Shown here: positions 41,049 through 49,078 of the stretch, piece after piece
Position numbering within the stretch: the stretch's first letter is position 1
How the letters are laid out: the number at the start of each line of letters is the position of its first letter
Assembly: GCA_008123405.1 (NCBI GenBank)
Contig: VSSA01000014.1
Coordinates: 1-64,000 of the forward strand
Direction of reading: 5' to 3'
Origin: Nocardioides sp. BGMRC 2183
GTDB lineage: Bacteria > Actinomycetota > Actinomycetes > Propionibacteriales > Nocardioidaceae
DNA length: 64,000 nt
Program-made: the position numbers and the translations under genes
Notes under the pieces: generated by a model
Databases searched by the model: none
Seen by the model: only the letters and a program-made list of their open reading frames with translations
Told to the model about the DNA's origin: nothing

Positions 41049-42361
41049 CCTGCTGCTCCTACGGTTTCGGGGCCACCGGCGTCGATGAGCGCGGCGCCGT
41101 TCTTGGCAAGGGTCGTGAGGGTCGTGCTGTGGCCGTCGCGCTCGGGGCGACGTACGCCGCGGGCCAGCTCGATCAGGAGGCCTGGATCGACGGGGGTGTC
41201 GACGTCGACCTCCTCCAGGAGGCGGATCAGATCCTCGGTGGCCACCGAGCCGTCGAGTCCGGCCAAGGTGGTGTCGAAGTGCCGCACGCCGCTCTTCAAA
41301 GCGATGATGGCCTTGACCAGACCGAGGCGATCGCGGTCATGCAGCCCCACGCGCAGCGGCACCGGACGCGCGATCGCGACCGCCTCCTGCAACAGCGCCC
41401 GGACCCGCAGCGGCGTCGCGCTGCCGGCGGTGTCGGGCAGGACGATCTCGGCCACCCCGGCGCGGGCGAGGCGTTGCACCGCCTCGAGCACGACGTCGAG
41501 TCGCTCCACGCCGAAGGCGCTGATCAGGTGTACGGCGGTGCGCGCAGCGATCCCGTCGACCGCGACCAGCGCCGCATCGACCTGGTCACGGCGACCGGGA
41601 TCCACGACGAGCTCGACGGTGCCCACCCCCAGGGCGAGCGCCAGGTCGGCCTGCCGACGGTCCGACACCAGCACGCTGGCGGCATCGAGCGGAGCCCAGG
41701 AGCCAACCAGGCCACGAGCCTCCTCGGCACTCCTCACTCGGCTGAGATCGGCGATCCGCACCCGAGACCCGGCCGCGGCGACACCCGCGGTCACCTCGAC
41801 GACCTCCTCGGAACGGCCGGCGTCGACCAGCGCGCCCACCACGCCACCGTCGGAGAGAGTGGCGACGTCGGGAAGGACGTCGGCGAACTGCCCCCAGCCA
41901 CGGGAGTGGAAGAGCAGCGGCGCCGAGCGGCGCGCGGCACGGCCGGCTACCACCTCACCCACGAAGATCGTGTGGTCTCCCCCGGGGTACTCGTGGAGCA
42001 GCCGGCAGTCGAACCAGCCCAACGCACTGTCCAGCAAGGCCACACCGGTCTCGCCGGTGGTCCAGCTCTCGCCGGAGAACCGGCTGGCGACGTCCTTCTC
42101 CATGCCCGCGAACCGACGACCGACCTCGGCCTGGTCCTTGGCCAGGACGCTGATGCCGAAGACACCGCTGTCCCGGATCAGCCGGTGGGTGTAGAGCGTC
42201 TTGGTCAGGCAGATGGACACCAACGGTGGATCGAGGCTCACGCTCGAGAAGGAGCTCGCCGTCATCCCGTGTCGGGAACCGTCGGCACCGAGCGTCGTCA
42301 CCACGGTGACCCCGCTGGGCCACTGGCTCATCACGTCACGAAACGTCGTCGCATCGATCAT
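41045..42361 (-). CDS. Flavin reductase fused to an HMG-CoA-lyase-like domain
   Basis: A 438-residue two-domain protein starting at the ATG at 42361. Residues 1-165 are a flavin reductase of the HpaC/split-barrel type (FRDVMSQWPSGVTVVTT, HGMTASSFSSVSLDPPLVSICL, GDHTIFVGEVV), giving reduced FMN/FAD to a monooxygenase. Residues about 185-425 resemble the HMG-CoA lyase/pyruvate carboxyltransferase TIM barrel (AGVAEIVLPDTAGSATPLRVR, LRVGLHDRDRLGLVKAIIAL, HFDTTLAGLDG), with His in LHDRD as metal ligand. The first RDG motif of that family is missing, so the lyase half may be altered or inactive. It is the first gene of the operon, 21 bases after the motif at 42382. Confidence 0.75.
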   Translation of the reverse strand: MIDATTFRDVMSQWPSGVTVVTTLGADGSRHGMTASSFSSVSLDPPLVSICLTKTLYTHRLIRDSGVFGISVLAKDQAEVGRRFAGMEKDVASRFSGESWTTGETGVALLDSALGWFDCRLLHEYPGGDHTIFVGEVVAGRAARRSAPLLFHSRGWGQFADVLPDVATLSDGGVVGALVDAGRSEEVVEVTAGVAAAGSRVRIADLSRVRSAEEARGLVGSWAPLDAASVLVSDRRQADLALALGVGTVELVVDPGRRDQVDAALVAVDGIAARTAVHLISAFGVERLDVVLEAVQRLARAGVAEIVLPDTAGSATPLRVRALLQEAVAIARPVPLRVGLHDRDRLGLVKAIIALKSGVRHFDTTLAGLDGSVATEDLIRLLEEVDVDTPVDPGLLIELARGVRRPERDGHSTTLTTLAKNGAALIDAGGPETVGAAG

Positions 42362-42381
42362 GGGCCACCTCCTTCTCCAGA

Positions 42382-42398
42382 AGAATATACGATATCTA
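42382..42398. promoter_or_regulatory. Island motif, site 7 (AGAATATACGATATCTA)
   Basis: Lies 21 bases upstream of the ATG at 42361 in the divergent gap between the fusion gene and the GntR gene. It shares TATACGATATCTAC with site 4 and is one of the best copies. Confidence 0.72.
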
Positions 42399-42450
42399 CT
42401 CGCAAGGTGAGAAGTAGTTGGCCGCGTCGATCGGCATCCCGGATCGGGAC

Positions 42451-42464
42451 CTATATATGATTTG
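42451..42464. promoter_or_regulatory. Island motif, site 8 (CTATATATGATTTG), GntR promoter
   Basis: A weaker copy, 82 bases upstream of the GntR ATG and about 52 bases from site 7. It suggests autoregulation. The rest of the gap up to 42545 contains the likely leader of the GntR gene. Confidence 0.6.
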
Positions 42465-42545
42465 TCAGTGCGCTGCGCATCGCCGCGCAACGCACCTCTC
42501 ACGGCAGCTCGACCGCGAGAGACACCCGCTCTCTTGGGAGATCAG

Positions 42546-43259
42546 ATGACCCGACGCAGCAACGGTGCTTCCGGCGTACGCCCGATCGCGCACCATTCCT
42601 TGGTCGATCGAGTGACCGACGAGCTGCACCGAGCCATCCTCAACGGCGACCTGGCGCCTGGCTCGACGGTCTCGATCGTCGACCTCTGCGAGCGCTTCGA
42701 CATCAGCCACATCCCCGTGCGCGAGGCGCTGCGGCGCCTGGAGAGCGAAGGCGTCATCAGCCTGCGTCCGGGCCGCTCGGCCCTGGTCGCATCCGTGACG
42801 CTGGAGGAGCTGGAGAACATCTACCAGCTGCGCAAGCTGATCGAGAGCGACCTGTGCGTACGGGCCGGCGCCTCGATGACCGAGGAGCGACTCCAAGACG
42901 CCGAGCAGGCACTGGCGGAGTACATCGAGATCGAGCGCGAGCCGGCTGCACTGGCCGCCAAGCACCACGCATTCCACGAGGCGATGCTGCTCGACGAGAT
43001 CGGGCCGGCCGACGCCAACGTGCTGCGCCTGCTCTGGAAGGCCTCCGACCGTTATCTGCACCTGCTGATGGACGACCTGGACCACCAGCCCGCGACCCAG
43101 CAGGCCCGCATCGACGAGCACCGGGAGCTGCTCGACCTGGCCCGTGACGGCAAGGTCGACCAGCTGCGGGACGCCTGGGTGGCCCATCTGGAGAGCACCG
43201 AGCGGGCACTGGTCGAGGCACTCACCGCGCGCGACGCGGACGCCGCCGCCGAGGCCTGA
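42546..43259 (+). CDS. GntR-family (FCD domain) transcription regulator
   Basis: A 237-residue regulator. The ATG at 42546 follows GGGAG. The winged helix-turn-helix (about 15-80: DRVTDELHRAILNGDLAPGSTVSIVDLCERFDISHIPVREALRRLESEGVI) is typical of GntR/FadR. The C-terminal all-helical FCD domain (about 92-220) carries Asp/His ligand positions (FHEAMLLDEIG and DEHRELLDLARDG). FCD domains bind carboxylic-acid effectors, often with a metal. It is divergent from the oxygenase operon, and both gaps carry the island motif. It is the only DNA-binding regulator within the island, so it is the best candidate for the protein that reads the 13 sites. Confidence 0.9.
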   Translation: MTRRSNGASGVRPIAHHSLVDRVTDELHRAILNGDLAPGSTVSIVDLCERFDISHIPVREALRRLESEGVISLRPGRSALVASVTLEELENIYQLRKLIESDLCVRAGASMTEERLQDAEQALAEYIEIEREPAALAAKHHAFHEAMLLDEIGPADANVLRLLWKASDRYLHLLMDDLDHQPATQQARIDEHRELLDLARDGKVDQLRDAWVAHLESTERALVEALTARDADAAAEA

Positions 43260-43280
43260 TCCCCGGGATCGACCCCGACC

Positions 43281-44942
43281 TCAGACGGTCAGCACCTTCG
43301 CCAGCGCCCACGGCCGCCCGTCGACGACGTCGGTGCCTCTGCTGACGAACCGGTTGGTCGCGCACGCCGGCCGCAGCACGCCCGTCAGCAGCGCATCCTC
43401 GGCGCGCAGCAGCTGCGGACGGCTGATCACCCCGGAGAACGGGTTCTCCCACGCGCCCCAGAGGGTGAAGTCACCGTCCAGGGGGACCAGCGCGCCCGCG
43501 CCCGCTACCGGGTGCGGACGCGAGGCGACAGCCAGGTTGATCCGATTCTCCGCGGCGCGCTCCAGCAGCAAGAGGTCGGTGTCGTGCGCCTCGGCCGTCG
43601 AGAACGGCACCGCAACCACGTCGGCATCGGCGAGGGCCGCCAACCGGAAGGTCTCGGGGTAGAGCGCATCGTCACCGACCACCACTGCCAGTCGCCCCCA
43701 CGGCGCAGCGTGCACCTGGATCGAGCACTGCGCGGCGCTCGGGATGCTCAGCCCCGGGTGGCGGACACTCGCATGCAGCTGAGGCTGGCGCAGGAGCACC
43801 CCGTCGGCCCCGAGCACGATGCCGACCTGGGCGCCGTCCTCGACCACACTGGTCACCACGACGGCGTCGCTGCCGGCGAGCAGCGTGCGCAGTGCGTCCG
43901 GTTGGAGGCGGGGGTCGGCGGACGCACTCGCGATCCCGTCGGCATGCGCCGCGAGCTCGGGAAGGACCACGAGGTCCGCGCCGCCGGCGACCGCCTCAGC
44001 GATCAGCGAGACCACGTCGTCCTCGCCGCCGGGACTGAGGACGGCCGCGACCAGCTCCGCGGCACCCGCGCCCGCCTGGCGACCGCGCGGCCCCTCGGCG
44101 ATCGGGCCGTAGATCTCGGGACGGCGAGCGGCCATGACGTCGGTGCCGTCCGGTCGGGTCTTGTCGTCGGCGAGGCAGAGGTCGATGTCGGCGACGACCA
44201 CCGCCTCACCGGTGCGCGGGCCGATCGCGACCACGGTCCCGTCCGGCGCCACGATCTGGCTCTCCCCCGCACCGTGCAGGCGGTCGACAGGCACACCGAC
44301 GCGTTCGGCGACGGCCGCGATGCTGTGCTCGGGGACCAGCGGACCGACCTTGTTCGCTGCCACCACCCACACCTTGTTCTCCACGGCCCGCACCGGGACG
44401 TGGAGCGAGGCCTCGTCGAGGGCGAAGGAGTTGAGGCTGTTGAGCAGCAACTGGGCGCCTTCGACGGCGAGCATCCGTGGCGTCTCGAAGATCACGCCGT
44501 CCATGCACGAGTAGAGGCCGACCCGACCGATCGCGGTGTCCAGCGCGCCGAGTCGATCCACTGCCGGATCGAGATGGTCGCGCTCGGACCCCATCAGGAC
44601 CTGTTTGTCGCTGACGCCGAGCAGCACGCCGTCCGGATCGAAGAGCAGGTTCGTGCCGCCCACCCGACCGTCCTCGCGCACGAGCGTGCAGTTGGCCATC
44701 AGATGGATCCGGTGCTCGGCCGCCTTCGCGGCCAGGGCGGCGACGAACGGCGAGTCCAGCGTCTGCGCCAACCGGCGCGCGTGCGCGCGGTCGGCGTACC
44801 AGGAGACGTGGTTGCCGAACTCGGGGAGGACGACGACCTGCGCGCCCTCCGCCACGGCCCGGTCGACCATCCGCAGGGCGGTCACGAGGTTGGCCTCGAC
44901 GTCCTCACCCACGGCGTACTGCACTGCGGCCACGCGTAGCAT
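43281..44942 (-). CDS. Tandem nitrilase-superfamily amidohydrolase, second domain degenerate
   Basis: A 553-residue protein made of two nitrilase folds. The start at 44942 follows GGGGGAG; an ATG at 44960 lies before that site. The first domain (about 1-270) has the full Glu-Lys-Cys triad: Glu41 in VVLPEFG, Lys113 in SDKQVLM, and Cys146 in LYSCMDG. The second domain (about 290-553) keeps VVLPELAA, but the Lys region is different and the Cys is missing (VVGDDALYP), so it is probably structural. The enzyme should hydrolyse a C-N bond in an amide, nitrile or carbamoyl compound, such as an opened lactam or maleamate-type intermediate. It is divergent from the MFS transporter and shares the motif region at 44962. 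Confidence 0.85.
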   Translation of the reverse strand: MLRVAAVQYAVGEDVEANLVTALRMVDRAVAEGAQVVVLPEFGNHVSWYADRAHARRLAQTLDSPFVAALAAKAAEHRIHLMANCTLVREDGRVGGTNLLFDPDGVLLGVSDKQVLMGSERDHLDPAVDRLGALDTAIGRVGLYSCMDGVIFETPRMLAVEGAQLLLNSLNSFALDEASLHVPVRAVENKVWVVAANKVGPLVPEHSIAAVAERVGVPVDRLHGAGESQIVAPDGTVVAIGPRTGEAVVVADIDLCLADDKTRPDGTDVMAARRPEIYGPIAEGPRGRQAGAGAAELVAAVLSPGGEDDVVSLIAEAVAGGADLVVLPELAAHADGIASASADPRLQPDALRTLLAGSDAVVVTSVVEDGAQVGIVLGADGVLLRQPQLHASVRHPGLSIPSAAQCSIQVHAAPWGRLAVVVGDDALYPETFRLAALADADVVAVPFSTAEAHDTDLLLLERAAENRINLAVASRPHPVAGAGALVPLDGDFTLWGAWENPFSGVISRPQLLRAEDALLTGVLRPACATNRFVSRGTDVVDGRPWALAKVLTV

Positions 44943-44961
44943 CTTCTCCCCCAAACCCATT

Positions 44962-44980
44962 CATATATCTTGTACGATCT
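44962..44980. promoter_or_regulatory. Island motif, site 9, divergent nitrilase/MFS promoter
   Basis: The stretch CATATATCTTGTACGATCT contains AGATATATGA on the minus strand and TACGATCT on the plus strand, so two half-motifs face each other. It lies between the starts at 44942 and 45023 and can control both genes. Confidence 0.6.
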
Positions 44981-45022
44981 GGTTATCTTAACGGCACCAC
45001 GCCGTTGAGCACAGGAGTCTCC

Positions 45023-46408
45023 GTGACGGACACGCAGCCCGCCGCCCCATCCTCCCCGGCACCCCACCCGGTGCGCATGCACGTGCATGCCAAGGGAGGC
45101 GAGCAGGACGTCGACCTGACCCGGGCCGCCCCGTTCGGCTGGTGGCCGGCCATCGCGATCGCGCTGGTCGCCTTCATCGACCGCGTGGAGATCAACCTGA
45201 TCGCCGGCGCGCTGCCCGAGATCCAGGGGCACTTCGGGTTCAGCGACACCATCGCCGGGCTGATCCCCACCGCTGCGAGCATCGCCGCAGCCGTCCTGCT
45301 GCTGCCGGCCGGGCGGCTCGCCGACCGGGCGCCGCGGGTGGCGACGGTGACCATCGTCGTCCTGGTCTGGTCGTTGTGCTCGGTGCTCAGCGGTCTGGCC
45401 ACGACCTTCCTGATGTTCTTCATGGTCCGCATCGCCATCGGCGCCGCAGGCCAGCTCTACAACCCGCCGGCCTCGAGCCTGCTGGCCGACTACTACCCCG
45501 ACAGCAGCCGCGGCAAGGCCTACGGCCTGGAGCGCGCCGGCTACTACATGGGCCTGCCTGCGGGCGTGATCGTCGGCGGAGCGATCGCCGAGGCGCTCGA
45601 CTGGCGGGCGGTCTTCTTCATCGCCGCGGTGCCCGGCGTCGTGATCGCGATCCTGATGGCCACCGTCAAGGAACCGCTACGCGGCCTCGGCGACCGCATC
45701 GACCGGATCCGGGCTGCCGAGCGCGACGGACGGGGAGCGAGCGGCGCCGACGAGCACACCGTGATCAGCGGGGACGTCCCGTCGATCTGGAAGGACGCCA
45801 AGGACCTGCTGCACATCACCACGCTGCGCGGCGTCATCCTTGCCCAGGCGATGCTGGCGCTCGGCGTGGCCGGGCTCTTCTACTGGCTGCCGACGTTCCT
45901 GGAGCGGACCGAGGGGCTCGCCACCGATGCTGCCTCCGGACTGGCCGGTGGTGTCGGCGGCACCGGGATCGTGATCGGCATCATCCTCGGCAGCAGGCTG
46001 GGCGACCGGGATCGCGGCCGCGGGTGGCGGATCCGGCTCTCCAGCGCCTTCCTGCTCCTCGGCGCGGTCGGACTGACGCTGACCGTGCTGCTCCCCGGCG
46101 TCGGCCCGCGGATGGCGATGGTCACCGTGGCCTGCCTCGGCTTCGCCGGCGCGATGCCCAACCTGACCGCCACCGCGGCGAACGTCGTACCGTCCAGCAG
46201 TCGCGGGATGGGGTTCGCACTGCTGCAGTTCCTCACCACGCTGGGCGGTGCCTTCGGTCCGCTGCTGGTCGGCGCCATGTCCGACACCGTGGGCTCCATC
46301 CAGATCGGCATGCTCGTCCTGCTTCCGCCGATCTTCGTCTCCGCGCTGATCCTGTGGTCGGTCCGCCACGCCTACGCTGCGGACGCCGCACCGGGCCGCC
46401 GTCAGTAA
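45023..46408 (+). CDS. Major facilitator superfamily transporter
   Basis: A 461-residue 12-helix transporter. The GTG at 45023 follows AGGAG at 7 bases and is preferred to the TTG at 45005. A hydrophilic, His-containing N-terminus (HPVRMHVHAKGG) precedes helix 1 (GWWPAIAIALVAFIDRVEINL). The MFS loop 2-3 signature is LLLPAGRLADRAPRV. Other conserved parts are GAAGQLYNPPASSLLADYYPDSSRGKAYG and SSSRGMGFALLQFLTTLGGAFGP. The pattern is close to spinster/organic-anion MFS proteins. It may import the substrate or export an end product. Control by the shared motif at 44962 ties it to the island. Confidence 0.88.
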   Translation: MTDTQPAAPSSPAPHPVRMHVHAKGGEQDVDLTRAAPFGWWPAIAIALVAFIDRVEINLIAGALPEIQGHFGFSDTIAGLIPTAASIAAAVLLLPAGRLADRAPRVATVTIVVLVWSLCSVLSGLATTFLMFFMVRIAIGAAGQLYNPPASSLLADYYPDSSRGKAYGLERAGYYMGLPAGVIVGGAIAEALDWRAVFFIAAVPGVVIAILMATVKEPLRGLGDRIDRIRAAERDGRGASGADEHTVISGDVPSIWKDAKDLLHITTLRGVILAQAMLALGVAGLFYWLPTFLERTEGLATDAASGLAGGVGGTGIVIGIILGSRLGDRDRGRGWRIRLSSAFLLLGAVGLTLTVLLPGVGPRMAMVTVACLGFAGAMPNLTATAANVVPSSSRGMGFALLQFLTTLGGAFGPLLVGAMSDTVGSIQIGMLVLLPPIFVSALILWSVRHAYAADAAPGRRQ

Positions 46409-46570
46409 GAGATCGCACGGATAGGGAGCGCCTGCTGCGCGCCGCCCCGCGGGCCCCTCGCGGCGTTGCGACCGCTCGACGTGCCACCAGCATGCCTTCA
46501 CGGCCGCGCCTTGCGAGGCATCCCGCGGATGCGACGCGCAGCACACGGCGTCCCTAGCCGCGCGATCTCT
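46408..46570. repeat. Long imperfect inverted repeat between convergent genes
   Basis: The gap between the MFS gene and the cupin gene is one large hairpin. Its ends pair as AGAGATCGC (46408-46416) with GCGATCTCT (46562-46570). Further in, TAGGGA pairs with TCCCTA and TGCTGCGCG with CGCGCAGCA. The arms are about 35-40 bases with small bulges, and the loop holds further GC palindromes. It may act as a bidirectional terminator or be a remnant of a small mobile element; no target duplication can be confirmed. Confidence 0.6.
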
Positions 46571-47153
46571 AAGTGTGCACCACTGCGAGTCCGGCAACGT
46601 CCGGCACCGAGCTCCCGGCCGGGACGAAGGCCCACCGGCGCGCCGCGGGCCAGAGGACCTCCACGTCGGTGGCGAACACCGCGCCGCCGACTGCCTCGCT
46701 GGCCTCGACACTGCCGGCCAGGCCCGCGCGCGGATCACGCGCCAGGGACGGGCCGAGATCCAGCAGTCGACCCTCTCCACCGTCGGGCGCCTCGCCCTCG
46801 GCCCAGCCCCCGCCGGGGCCGGAGAACCACACCACGGCGCTGGTCTCGCCGCGCACCGAGGTCGCCGAGCGGGTGGCCCGCGGCTCCATCACCAGCAGGT
46901 GCTCGGTGGAGACCTCGAGACCGCTGATGCTCAGCGCGCCGGAGAGGAGGACCATCTCCTCGGCGGCCGGCTGATGCCCCGTGGCGTCGCGACGCCATCC
47001 ATCGGGGAACTGCACCAGCACCGTACGGACGCCGGCCTCGGCGTCCATCCGCAGCATCACCATGCGTGCGGGCTGGTCCGCCCCGGCGATCTGGTGCTCC
47101 CCCCACTCAAGGTCGGCCGCGTCCAGGTCCACAACACTTGGTACGTCGTTCAC
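46569..47153 (-). CDS. Cupin-domain protein
   Basis: A 194-residue double-stranded beta-helix protein with a start codon GTG at 47153 overlapping the isochorismatase stop. The single visible cupin (about 25-115) reads ARMVMLRMDAEAGVRTVLVQFPDGWRRDATGHQPAAEEMVLLSGAL with His and Glu in the metal-binding positions. The C-terminal 80 residues (EVLWPAARRWAFVPAGSS) may be a second, degenerate barrel. It is the third gene of the CoA-transferase operon. A dioxygenase, isomerase or metal-binding role is possible; the sequence does not decide. Confidence 0.7.
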   Translation of the reverse strand: MNDVPSVVDLDAADLEWGEHQIAGADQPARMVMLRMDAEAGVRTVLVQFPDGWRRDATGHQPAAEEMVLLSGALSISGLEVSTEHLLVMEPRATRSATSVRGETSAVVWFSGPGGGWAEGEAPDGGEGRLLDLGPSLARDPRAGLAGSVEASEAVGGAVFATDVEVLWPAARRWAFVPAGSSVPDVAGLAVVHT

Positions 47154-47806
47154 GGGGTGCTCCTGAAGGTCGAGAGATGGTCGAGGATGTCGGACTCCGA
47201 CACGACGTCGGCGTACTTGCTGTCGAGATCGAAGAGGTTGGCGTCGTGGGCCGCGGCATCCCGGTCGCCGCAGGCGTCACGGACGACCAACGGACGGAAC
47301 CCGTGCTGCAGCGCGTCGAGCGCGGTCGCCCGGACGCAGCCGCTCGTGGAGAAGCCGAGCACGATGGTGGTGTCCACGCCCATCGTGCGCAGCGTCGGCG
47401 CCAGCGAGGTGCCGAAGAAGGCGGAGGCATACTGCTTGGTCACCATCACCTCGCCGGGGAGAGGAGACGGGTCCTCGGGACACTCGATCCACTCCGAGCC
47501 CTCCTCGAAGGCGCTCAGGCCAGGCACCTTGACCGCGAAGAAGCCCGCATCGATCCCACCCGGCGCCAGCACCACCCGGGTGAAGAGCACCGGCCGCCGA
47601 GCCGCCCGTGCGGCCGCGACGACGCGGGCGGCGCTGACCCGGGCGGCCTCGAACCTGCCGCCGGCGTCGCTGAACGGCCCGCCCTCCAGATAGGCGCGAC
47701 AGACGTCGACGACGACCACGGCCGGCGACCGCCCCGGCCCGATCCGCGCCGCGAATCCGACGGAGGCGTAGTCCGCCGCACGCTGGGCGTCGGACATCTC
47801 GGTCAC
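47150..47806 (-). CDS. Isochorismatase-family amidohydrolase
   Basis: A 218-residue cysteine hydrolase. The catalytic Asp34 lies in VVVDVCRAYLEGG, Lys124 in VMVTKQYASAFFGT, and Cys157 in GFSTSGCVRATALDA with the preceding cis-peptide region. The family includes N-carbamoylsarcosine amidohydrolase and the maleamate amidohydrolase of nicotinate catabolism (NicF), and the FFGT and STSGCVRAT motifs are those of that amidase group. Maleamate-type amides would arise from maleimides, which are classical oxidation products of chlorophyll pyrrole rings. The GTG at 47806 overlaps the CoA-transferase stop. Confidence 0.85.
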   Translation of the reverse strand: MTEMSDAQRAADYASVGFAARIGPGRSPAVVVVDVCRAYLEGGPFSDAGGRFEAARVSAARVVAAARAARRPVLFTRVVLAPGGIDAGFFAVKVPGLSAFEEGSEWIECPEDPSPLPGEVMVTKQYASAFFGTSLAPTLRTMGVDTTIVLGFSTSGCVRATALDALQHGFRPLVVRDACGDRDAAAHDANLFDLDSKYADVVSESDILDHLSTFRSTP

Positions 47807-49020
47807 GACGCTCCGATGATCCCGCGCTCGACCAGGTCGGCGCGTTCGGACTCGGCGAGGCCCAGCAGGTCGCCGTAGACCTCGTCGTTGTGCTGGCCCA
47901 GATCCGGGCCGGTCCAGCGGATCGACCCGGGCGTGCCGGACAGCTTGGGCACGACGTTCTGCATGTGGAGCCGGCCGAAGGTCTGGTCCGGCACCTGCAC
48001 GATCGACTCGCGTGCGGCGAAGTGCGGGTCGGCCAGCATGTCCGCGGCCTTGTAGATACGGCCGGCGGGGACCCCTCCGGCGTTCATCCGCTCCAGCAGC
48101 TCATCGGCGTCCAGGGTGGCCGTCCAGGCACCGATCAGCTCGTCGAGCTCGGCCTGGGCCCGGCCGCGCCCGACGTGCGAGGCATAGGGGTGCCCCGGTT
48201 CGGACCACTCCGGCCTGCCCATCATCGCGAAGAGGCGCGAGGAGACGGTGTCCTGGTTGGCTGCGATCAGGACCAGTTGTCCGTCCTTGGTGGGATAGAC
48301 GTTCGACGGAGCCACGTTCGGCAGGATCGCGCCGGTGCGCTCGCGTTGATACCCCGCGACGTCCCACTCGGTGACCAGCGACTCCATCATCGCGAGCACC
48401 GATTCGTAGATCGAGGCGTCGACCACCTGACCGCTACCGGTCGCATCGCGGTGGCGCAGCGCGGCGAGGGCGCCCACGGTCGCGTGCATCGCGGCGAGGG
48501 AGTCGCCGATCGAGATGCCGGCCCGGGAGGGCTGTCGATCGGGGTCGCCGAGGATGTAGCGCAGCCCGCCCATCGCCTCTCCGATCGAGCCGTAGCCGGC
48601 CCGATCCGAGTAGGGGCCGGTCTGCCCGTAGCCGGAGACCCGGACCAGGATGATCCCCGGATTGACCTCCCGGAGGCGCTCGTAGCCCAGGTTCCACCTC
48701 TCGAACGTGCCGGAACGGAAGTTCTCGACCACGATGTCGGCGGTCTTGACCAGGTCGAGGAAGAGGTCCTGTCCTTCCTTCTCGCGAAGATCCAGCGTCA
48801 CCGAGCGCTTGTTGCGCCCCACCACCGGCCACCACAGCGATGCGCCGTCGGTACGCCCCCACGCGCGCATCGGGTCGCCGACGCCGGGCGGCTCGACCTT
48901 GATCACGTCGGCGCCCTGGTCGGCCAGCAAAGTGCCGGCGAACGGACCCGCGAGCAGCTGGCCGGCCTCGATCACGCGGACGCCAGCCAATGCCCCCGTC
49001 GTTCCTGCATCGGTCGTCAT
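47803..49020 (-). CDS. Class III (CaiB/BaiF) CoA-transferase, second copy
   Basis: A 405-residue CoA-transferase. N-terminal LAGVRVIEAGQLLAGPFAGTLLADQGADVIKVEPPG is typical of the family, as are VGRNKRSVTLDLRE, VSGYGQTGPYSDRAGYGSIGEAMGG, VDASIYESVLAMMESL and PSNVYPTKDGQLVLIAAN. Its GYGSIGEAMGGLRY form differs from the first copy (GYDYVLQ) and resembles succinyl-CoA:dicarboxylate (mesaconate/itaconate-type) transferases. It starts the operon with the amidohydrolase and cupin, so it probably activates the diacid that the amidase produces. The palindrome at 49027 lies just upstream. Confidence 0.88.
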   Translation of the reverse strand: MTTDAGTTGALAGVRVIEAGQLLAGPFAGTLLADQGADVIKVEPPGVGDPMRAWGRTDGASLWWPVVGRNKRSVTLDLREKEGQDLFLDLVKTADIVVENFRSGTFERWNLGYERLREVNPGIILVRVSGYGQTGPYSDRAGYGSIGEAMGGLRYILGDPDRQPSRAGISIGDSLAAMHATVGALAALRHRDATGSGQVVDASIYESVLAMMESLVTEWDVAGYQRERTGAILPNVAPSNVYPTKDGQLVLIAANQDTVSSRLFAMMGRPEWSEPGHPYASHVGRGRAQAELDELIGAWTATLDADELLERMNAGGVPAGRIYKAADMLADPHFAARESIVQVPDQTFGRLHMQNVVPKLSGTPGSIRWTGPDLGQHNDEVYGDLLGLAESERADLVERGIIGAS

Positions 49021-49026
49021 GGGATG

Positions 49027-49045
49027 ATCATATATCCGATATGAT
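49027..49045. promoter_or_regulatory. Island motif, site 10, perfect palindrome in a divergent promoter
   Basis: A 7-bp perfect inverted repeat, ATCATAT-n5-ATATGAT, between the CoA-transferase start (49020) and the HMGL-like start (49079). The minus strand includes GATATATGATCAT, in line with the other sites. Likely a shared operator for both directions. Confidence 0.72.
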
Positions 49046-49078
49046 GCCGAGGTCATCACGTCATCCGAGGAGCGGCTC

